DNA of 8,191 nucleotides. Origin: an uncultured Collinsella sp. (GTDB taxonomy: Bacteria; Actinomycetota; Coriobacteriia; Coriobacteriales; Coriobacteriaceae). The stretch spans positions 1-8,191 of the forward strand of contig URJD01000075.1 in assembly GCA_900548075.1 (NCBI GenBank), given 5' to 3'. The notes below the pieces were generated by a model. The model ran no database searches and was not told where the DNA came from. It was given only the letters and a program-made list of their open reading frames with translations. Shown here in pieces: positions 1 through 3,999 of this stretch (the first letter of the stretch is position 1; each line of letters begins with the position of its first letter). The position numbers and the translations under genes are program-made.

Positions 1-597
1 TTTGACTTCTATGCTCCGCAGGAGTTCACGGCCGAGGATGGTCGCCACATTCTGATCGGCTGGATGGGCATGCCCGATGAGCCGACCTATGGCAACACAC
101 CCACCGTGGCGTGTGGCTGGCAGCACTGCATGACAGTGCCGCGTGAGCTCACAGCCGGTGCCGGCGGCGTGGTGCTGCAGCAGCCGGCGCGCGAGATCGA
201 GCGTCATTATGCCTCGGTGCGCGTGGGGGAGGGCTCGTTGGAGGTCGCCGGCGATACCTGTTTTGACGTTGTTGTTGACGGTGTCGACGGCGCGTTTACC
301 GCAACCATTGATGGCGAGCTGAAGCTGGCGTTTGTGCCCGCCAATGGCGAGCTGCCCGCGCACTTTGAGATGCGATTTACCGATGAGGGCCGCGCTTCTG
401 CCGGCTGTGGTCGTACTGTGCGCTGGGAGCCCGTCGACGAGGTGCGCAACGTGCGCATTGTTGGCGATGTCTCGTCGGTCGAGGTGTTTGTGAACGATGG
501 CGCGCTCGTGTTTTCGACGCGCATCTATCCCGAGGCCTATGGCGTGACCGTTGACACTCCGGGTGCGAACGTGACCTATCACGCGCTCAACATCTAG
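1..597 (+). CDS. GH32 beta-fructofuranosidase / sucrose-6-phosphate hydrolase, 3' part
   Basis: This is the C-terminal 198 residues of a glycoside hydrolase family 32 enzyme; the reading frame is open from base 1 and ends at TAG 595-597. GH32 enzymes hydrolyse the fructosyl bond of sucrose, sucrose-6-phosphate or fructans. Visible signatures are FDFYAPQ at the start, then ILIGWMG and GWQHCMTVPREL, which form the end of the five-bladed propeller. A C-terminal beta-sandwich follows, with the typical SVEVFVNDGALVFSTRIYP stretch near residues 160-178. The catalytic motifs (WMNDPNG nucleophile, RDP, EC) lie upstream of the window, so activity and exact substrate cannot be judged. Hydrolase of sucrose-6-phosphate in the cytoplasm is the commonest role for such genes in fermentative gut bacteria, but a fructanase is possible. 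A terminator follows 39 bases after the stop, so this is probably the last gene of its transcript. Confidence 0.93.
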   Translation, partial: FDFYAPQEFTAEDGRHILIGWMGMPDEPTYGNTPTVACGWQHCMTVPRELTAGAGGVVLQQPAREIERHYASVRVGEGSLEVAGDTCFDVVVDGVDGAFTATIDGELKLAFVPANGELPAHFEMRFTDEGRASAGCGRTVRWEPVDEVRNVRIVGDVSSVEVFVNDGALVFSTRIYPEAYGVTVDTPGANVTYHALNI

Positions 598-619
598 GCG
601 ATTCGTCGCATATCGGCGC

Positions 620-625
620 TATACT
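620..625 (+). promoter_or_regulatory. Possible -10 box (TATACT) for the PLP-fold gene
   Basis: TATACT matches the sigma-70 -10 consensus at 5 of 6 bases and lies 11 bases before the hairpin at 636. No recognisable -35 box is found 16-18 bases upstream (the bases there read about GGCGAT), and there is no extended TG motif. This is a weak call, made because no room for a promoter exists between the hairpin and the downstream start codon. Confidence 0.35.
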
Positions 626-635
626 GCAGCCGTTG

Positions 636-671
636 CCCACGATGCGGGGAACACCCGCATCGTGGGTTTTT
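636..671 (+). terminator. Intrinsic terminator after the GH32 gene / leader hairpin of the next gene
   Basis: A perfect 13-bp stem, CCCACGATGCGGG (636-648) with its complement (654-666), encloses a 5-base loop and is followed by five T (667-671). It can end the GH32 transcript. The ribosome binding site of the next gene starts only 7 bases after the T run. A promoter for that gene therefore has to lie before the hairpin, and the same element may act as an attenuator. Confidence 0.85.
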
Positions 672-693
672 GCTTATGAAGGGGCGGTGCCTT

Positions 694-1698
694 GTGGATG
701 TACAGCAGCTAGAAGAGGCTTGGGCTTTGAGGACCGGCGCGCGTGAGGCGCAGTTGCTTGCGGCCCCGCATGTGCCGGCAGGGCTGTCGCAGCTGCTGAT
801 TGTGCGTCCCTGCGACCGCCTGGTGGCCTTTGCGGATGACTTTGTCGATGCGTTTGCGAGCGGCTTTGATTGCTGCGATGTCGCGCTGGTGGGCTCGCCG
901 TCCGCCGAGGCGTTTGCCGCTGCGTCCGAGGGCTCTGATGCTTCGTTTGATACCGAGGGGCCGCACCTGTGGTGGTTCGTTAACTCCATCGGCGGGTTTG
1001 GTCTGCGTGTGCCCGATCTGCGTGCGCTGGGTCGGGCGGCGCGTGAGGCCCATGCGCTGCTGGTTGTTGACAACACCGTGGCGTCGGCTTTTGGCTGCGA
1101 TCCGCTGCGGCTGGGTGCCGTGCTGTCGCTCGAGGCGCTCGACCGCGTGTGTGCCGGTAAGGCTCCACGCAAGCTCGTTGCTGCTTTGGTGGCGCGCTCG
1201 CAGCTCAAGCGCCATCGTGTGGATGCTGCTGCCGAGTGCGCACATGCCCTGCTTGAGGGCTGCGGCTTGGCCAAGCTTAATTTGCCTGCTGGCGAGGCCG
1301 CTGTGCTGGAGCGGGGACTGGACTCGCTCGATGTCCGCATGCAGGCACACTTCGACCGTGCCCGTGCGCTGGCAGAGTATCTGGCCGCCAACGAGATGGT
1401 GCGCAACGTGCGCTATCCTGGGCTGAGCTCGCATCCCGACCATGCGGTTGCAACGGGAATCCTCGAGCACGGCTTTGGCCCGGCAGTTGAATTTGACCTT
1501 ATCGAGCGTAGCGCGGGCGAGCTGTTCGATGCTTTGCCGGGGGAGTTTCGTACATCGCCCGCTGGCGGCGCAACGACGCGCCTTTCTGCCCCACGTGGCA
1601 AGCAGGGGAGCACCATCCGCCTCTTCGCCGGCACCGACGACCCCTTGGTTGTAGCGTCCACCCTGGACAACGCCCTTCGTAAATTAGCTACTTTTTAA
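694..1698 (+). CDS. Cys/Met-metabolism PLP-fold protein lacking the catalytic lysine (probable pseudoenzyme)
   Basis: The 334-residue product resembles the fold-type I family of cystathionine gamma-synthase, cystathionine lyases and O-acetylhomoserine sulfhydrylase. Retained features are LLVVDNTVAS (residues 122-131, with PLP-nitrogen-binding Asp126), VRNVRYPGLSSHPDH (a hallmark of the family), and Arg309 in STIRLFAGTDDP, where the family binds the substrate carboxylate. Two things are missing. The family's SATK lysine lies 25 residues after the Asp; here that position is Arg151 within EALDRV. The N-terminal arm of about 50-60 residues, including the Tyr-x-Arg phosphate-binding motif given to the neighbouring subunit, is absent, and typical members are about 380-400 residues. 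The start GTG 694 is chosen for the AAGGGG at 679-684 with 9-base spacing; ATG 676 and TTG 670 are in frame but fall in or beside the terminator hairpin. Since both Schiff-base lysine and arm are lost, normal PLP chemistry is unlikely. The frame is intact over its length, so it looks maintained rather than decayed. The 3' end overlaps the convergent regulator gene by 11 bp. Confidence 0.8.
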   Translation: MDVQQLEEAWALRTGAREAQLLAAPHVPAGLSQLLIVRPCDRLVAFADDFVDAFASGFDCCDVALVGSPSAEAFAAASEGSDASFDTEGPHLWWFVNSIGGFGLRVPDLRALGRAAREAHALLVVDNTVASAFGCDPLRLGAVLSLEALDRVCAGKAPRKLVAALVARSQLKRHRVDAAAECAHALLEGCGLAKLNLPAGEAAVLERGLDSLDVRMQAHFDRARALAEYLAANEMVRNVRYPGLSSHPDHAVATGILEHGFGPAVEFDLIERSAGELFDALPGEFRTSPAGGATTRLSAPRGKQGSTIRLFAGTDDPLVVASTLDNALRKLATF

Positions 1699-2032
1699 TA
1701 CTTGCGATGAGGTCGTTTGCTTTGGTGGCAATGATGTTGTTGATGTCGGCCTGCAACTCCTCGTAGACCGCAATGGCTCGCTCGCCGGCGGGAGTGAGGG
1801 TGGATCCGCGGGCGCCGTCGCGCTCGATGAGCTTGCAGCCCAGCTGGCCTTCCGCCTCGTTCACAATGCGCCAGGCTTTGGAATACGCCATGCCCATGCT
1901 CTTGGCGGCGCGGTTGAGCGAGTGCTCGCGGGCGATGCCCTGCAGCAGCAAGACACAGCCATGGCCGAACACGCCCGGCAGGTCTTTGTCGCACGCTTGA
2001 ATGACCAGCTTTGCCGTCGTCTTGTACTCCAT
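1688..2032 (-). CDS. Stand-alone ModE-type winged helix-turn-helix regulator
   Basis: The 114-residue product matches the DNA-binding domain of ModE, the molybdate-responsive repressor whose HTH is LysR-like. Residues 28-57 (LLLQGIAREHSLNRAAKSMGM then AYSKAWRIVNEAE) are the helix-turn-helix, with the AAKSMGMAYSKAW recognition segment. Residues 68-83 (LIERDGARGSTLTPAG) are the wing, ending in the LTPAG motif usual in this family. The C-terminal molybdate-binding (TOBE/molbindin) domain is absent: the protein ends about 30 residues after the wing in a helix likely used for dimerisation. ATG 2032 is preferred because GGGGAG (2044-2049) lies 11 bases before it; the in-frame GTG 2041 would have only 2 bases of spacing. 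It is divergent from guaB and convergent with the PLP-fold gene. No molybdenum gene is visible, so ligand and targets are unknown. Autoregulation is plausible given the inverted repeat ACGCA-5-TGCGT at 2071-2085. Confidence 0.85.
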   Translation of the reverse strand: MEYKTTAKLVIQACDKDLPGVFGHGCVLLLQGIAREHSLNRAAKSMGMAYSKAWRIVNEAEGQLGCKLIERDGARGSTLTPAGERAIAVYEELQADINNIIATKANDLIASIKK

Positions 2033-2117
2033 GTGCTCCACGTCTCCCCGCTAAAGTGTTTGCTGGGTAAACGCAAAGCCTGCGTCAAACCCTCGTGTGC
2101 TCTTCTTAAATCATGCA

Positions 2118-2146
2118 TTGTAGCAGTCAAAGTGCGTTAAGATACT
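2118..2146 (+). promoter_or_regulatory. Candidate guaB promoter
   Basis: TTGTAG (2118-2123) and GATACT (2141-2146) are separated by 17 bases, a sigma-70-like pair with the TTG of the -35 and 4 of 6 bases of the -10. Transcription would start near 2153, giving a leader of about 70 bases. TAAGAT at 2138-2143 is an overlapping alternative -10. Confidence 0.45.
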
Positions 2147-2155
2147 TCCCCAGTA

Positions 2156-2175
2156 TTGGGCGCCCAAGGTTGGGC
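2156..2175. promoter_or_regulatory. Palindrome and repeated half-site in the guaB leader
   Basis: TTGGGCGCCCAA at 2156-2167 is a perfect 12-base palindrome. After a GG spacer the half-site TTGGGC recurs at 2170-2175, so GCCCAA (2162-2167) can pair with either flanking TTGGGC. It lies just after the predicted transcription start and 50 bases before the guaB start codon. It may be an operator for a dimeric repressor or an RNA element with two alternative stems. No known purine riboswitch core was recognised. Confidence 0.45.
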
Positions 2176-2225
2176 TGGGTCCTACGAGGCCTGCAGCCGA
2201 CCGGTCGCATGGAAAAAGGAGAAAC

Positions 2226-3737
2226 ATGGCTACGTTCTTTCCCGGTGAGTCCCACACGTTTTCGGAGTATCTGCTGGTCCCTGGCTACTCGTCCTCGCAG
2301 TGCATCCCCAACAACGTCTCTCTTAAGACGCCGCTGACCCGCTTTAAGCGCGGTGAGAAGCCGGCAATCACCCTGAACATCCCCATGGTTTCCGCCATCA
2401 TGCAGTCCGTCTCGGGCGTCGACATGGGTGTCGCGCTCGCTACCGAGGGTGGTCTGTCCTTCATTTACGGTTCCCAGAGCGCCGAGTCCGAGGCCGCTAT
2501 GGTCAAGGCCGTCAAGGATCACAAGGCCGGCTTCGTTCAGTCCGATTCCACGCTGACCCCCGACATGACCATGGAGCAGGTCATCGAGCTCAAGGAGAAG
2601 ACCGGCCACTCCACCATGCCGGTCACCGACGATGGCACTCCCAAGGGCAAGCTCCTGGGCATCGTCACCAGCCGTGACTATCGCCCCAGCCGCGATGACC
2701 ACCAGAAGAAGGTCTCCGAGTTCATGACCCCGCGTGAGCAGCTTATCGTGGGCGACAAGAACATCAGCCTCAAGGTTGCCAACGACGTCATCTGGGACAA
2801 CAAGCTCAACGCTCTTCCCATCGTCGACGACAACGATCACCTCATGGGCATCGTCTTCCGCAAGGACTACGACAGCCACAAGACCAACCCCAACGAGCTG
2901 CTCGATAACGACAAGCGCTATATGGTCGGCGCCGGTATCAACACCCGCGACTATGCCGAGCGCGTGCCGCTGCTCATCGAGGCCGGCGCCGATGTCCTGT
3001 GCATCGACTCTTCCGAGGGCTTCAGCGAGTGGCAGAAGCGCACCATCGAGTGGATCCGCGCCAACTACGGCGAGGATGTCAAGGTCGGTGCCGGTAACGT
3101 CGTCGACGCCGAGGGCTTCCGCTTCTTGGCCGACTGCGGTGCCGACTTCATCAAGGTCGGTATCGGCGGCGGTTCCATCTGCATCACTCGCGAGACCAAG
3201 GGTATCGGTCGTGGCCAGGCCACCGCGCTGATCGACGTCTGCCGCGCCCGTGACGAGTACTACGAGGAGACCGGTGTTTACGTGCCCGTGTGCTCCGACG
3301 GCGGTATCGTATACGACTACCACATGACGCTCGCCCTTGCTATGGGTGCCGACTTTATGATGCTGGGTCGCTACTTCGCCCGCTTTGACGAGAGCCCGAC
3401 CGAGCGCGTCAACGTCAACGGCCAGTACATGAAGGAGTACTGGGGCGAGGGTTCTGCGCGTGCTCGCAACTGGCAGCGCTACGACCTGGGCGGCGCGGCG
3501 AAGCTCAGCTTCGTCGAGGGCGTTGACTCCTACGTTCCCTATGCCGGTTCCCTCAAGGACGGCGTGGGCGGCACGCTCTACAAGGTCAAGTCCACGATGT
3601 GCAACTGCGGCGCCCTCTCGATCCCCGAGCTCCAGGAAAAGGCACGCCTGACCCTGGTCAGCTCCACCTCCATCGTCGAAGGCGGCGCCCACGACGTTGT
3701 CGTGAAAGACTCTCAGCAGTCTGTGTCTTATCGATAG
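2226..3737 (+). CDS. guaB: Inosine-5'-monophosphate dehydrogenase
   Basis: GuaB oxidises IMP to XMP with NAD+, the committed step of guanine nucleotide synthesis, in the cytoplasm as a tetramer. The 503-residue protein has the (beta/alpha)8 barrel interrupted by a CBS pair at about residues 98-218 (TMPVTDDGTPKGKLLGIVTSRD and then NALPIVDDNDHLMGIVFRKD). The catalytic loop reads GGGSICITRE with the IMP-attacking cysteine at Cys319. The mobile flap holds the catalytic Arg418-Tyr419 pair in RNWQRYDLGG. Start ATG 2226 has a strong AAAGGAG (2215-2221) just before it. Length, residue numbering and many segments (HTFSEYLLVPG, IPMVSAIMQSVSG, YMVGAGINTRDYAERVP) match what I recall of Tritrichomonas foetus IMPDH, rather than the about 485-residue E. 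coli/Bacillus type with GPGSICTTR. Lys310 and Glu431, positions linked to low mycophenolate sensitivity in the protist enzyme, are also present. guaA is not adjacent. Codon use is strongly biased, as for a highly expressed gene. A large open frame on the opposite strand is a composition artefact. Confidence 0.97.
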   Translation: MATFFPGESHTFSEYLLVPGYSSSQCIPNNVSLKTPLTRFKRGEKPAITLNIPMVSAIMQSVSGVDMGVALATEGGLSFIYGSQSAESEAAMVKAVKDHKAGFVQSDSTLTPDMTMEQVIELKEKTGHSTMPVTDDGTPKGKLLGIVTSRDYRPSRDDHQKKVSEFMTPREQLIVGDKNISLKVANDVIWDNKLNALPIVDDNDHLMGIVFRKDYDSHKTNPNELLDNDKRYMVGAGINTRDYAERVPLLIEAGADVLCIDSSEGFSEWQKRTIEWIRANYGEDVKVGAGNVVDAEGFRFLADCGADFIKVGIGGGSICITRETKGIGRGQATALIDVCRARDEYYEETGVYVPVCSDGGIVYDYHMTLALAMGADFMMLGRYFARFDESPTERVNVNGQYMKEYWGEGSARARNWQRYDLGGAAKLSFVEGVDSYVPYAGSLKDGVGGTLYKVKSTMCNCGALSIPELQEKARLTLVSSTSIVEGGAHDVVVKDSQQSVSYR

Positions 3738-3785
3738 GATAAGAGCTGCACATAAAGGTTGAGTATCAACCACGTTATTTAGATA

Positions 3786-3829
3786 AAGCGAGATGCATGC
3801 AAGTCGCAGGCATCTCGCTTGTTGTATTT
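3786..3829 (+). terminator. Probable terminator after guaB
   Basis: A perfect 11-bp stem AAGCGAGATGC (3786-3796) pairs with GCATCTCGCTT (3810-3820) around a 13-base loop, followed by the T-rich GTTGTATTT. The T run is interrupted, so efficiency is uncertain. A smaller perfect hairpin, GGTTGA-GTA-TCAACC (3757-3771), lies between it and the guaB stop codon. Confidence 0.68.
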
Positions 3830-3855
3830 GCTATCATCATGCGAGTTAACGATGT

Positions 3856-3973
3856 GGTGGGGTGTTCTTACCTTTGCTCGCTGCAAGTTCCGCACGAGCC
3901 GAAGAGCACTTAATGTGCTCTTCGTGCGAGCAGGACTGTCCGCAGCAGCGAGCAAAGGTAAGAACGCCTCGCC
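3856..3973 (+). promoter_or_regulatory. Long nested hairpin in the leuS leader
   Basis: The segment 3864-3884 is perfectly complementary to 3945-3965 (21 bp; arms begin GTTCTTACC and end GGTAAGAAC). At RNA level pairing continues outward for 8 more positions (3856-3863 with 3966-3973), including three G-U pairs, for a 29-bp stem. Inside is a second hairpin, GAAGAGCAC (3901-3909) with GTGCTCTTC (3915-3923) and loop TTAAT. It is extended across a 5-base bulge by CGCAC (3891-3895) with GTGCG (3924-3928). GCTCGC (3876-3881) can pair instead with GCGAGC at 3926-3931, so exclusive folds are possible. The structure ends 14 bases before the leuS ribosome binding site. No T-box consensus and no run of T follow, so it is not an ordinary T-box or terminator. 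It may be a leader regulator, a processing site or a small palindromic mobile repeat. Only a weak -10 (TATCAT, 3832-3837) is seen upstream. Confidence 0.8.
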
Positions 3974-3999
3974 CCAACCGAGATAACAAAGGAGCTGAT

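Noticed and set aside
594..1470. Open frames antisense to the PLP-fold gene (270 and 253 residues)
   Set aside because: Ser/Ala/Arg-rich shadow translations without start signals; the sense strand has clear family motifs.
2042..2225. Purine (guanine/adenine, PRPP or ppGpp) riboswitch before guaB
   Set aside because: The leader after the predicted start is about 70 bases and shows only the TTGGGC palindrome, with no recognisable aptamer core.
2127..3773. 548-residue open frame antisense to guaB
   Set aside because: Same composition artefact; residues are repetitive Val/Asp/Gly/Leu and nothing resembles a protein family.
3856..3973. Insertion sequence or transposon end pair
   Set aside because: No transposase and no flanking direct repeat were seen; the arms enclose only 60 bases. 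A short palindromic repeat element is still possible and is listed in the findings.
3862..3999. Upstream extension of leuS to GTG 3862
   Set aside because: The start would sit inside the long hairpin, the added residues have no LeuRS counterpart, and AAAGGAG lies just before ATG 4000.
3821..3999. T-box riboswitch for leuS
   Set aside because: No AGGGTGGNACCGCG box, no typical stem I with specifier loop and no terminator/antiterminator pair; the long hairpin has a different layout.
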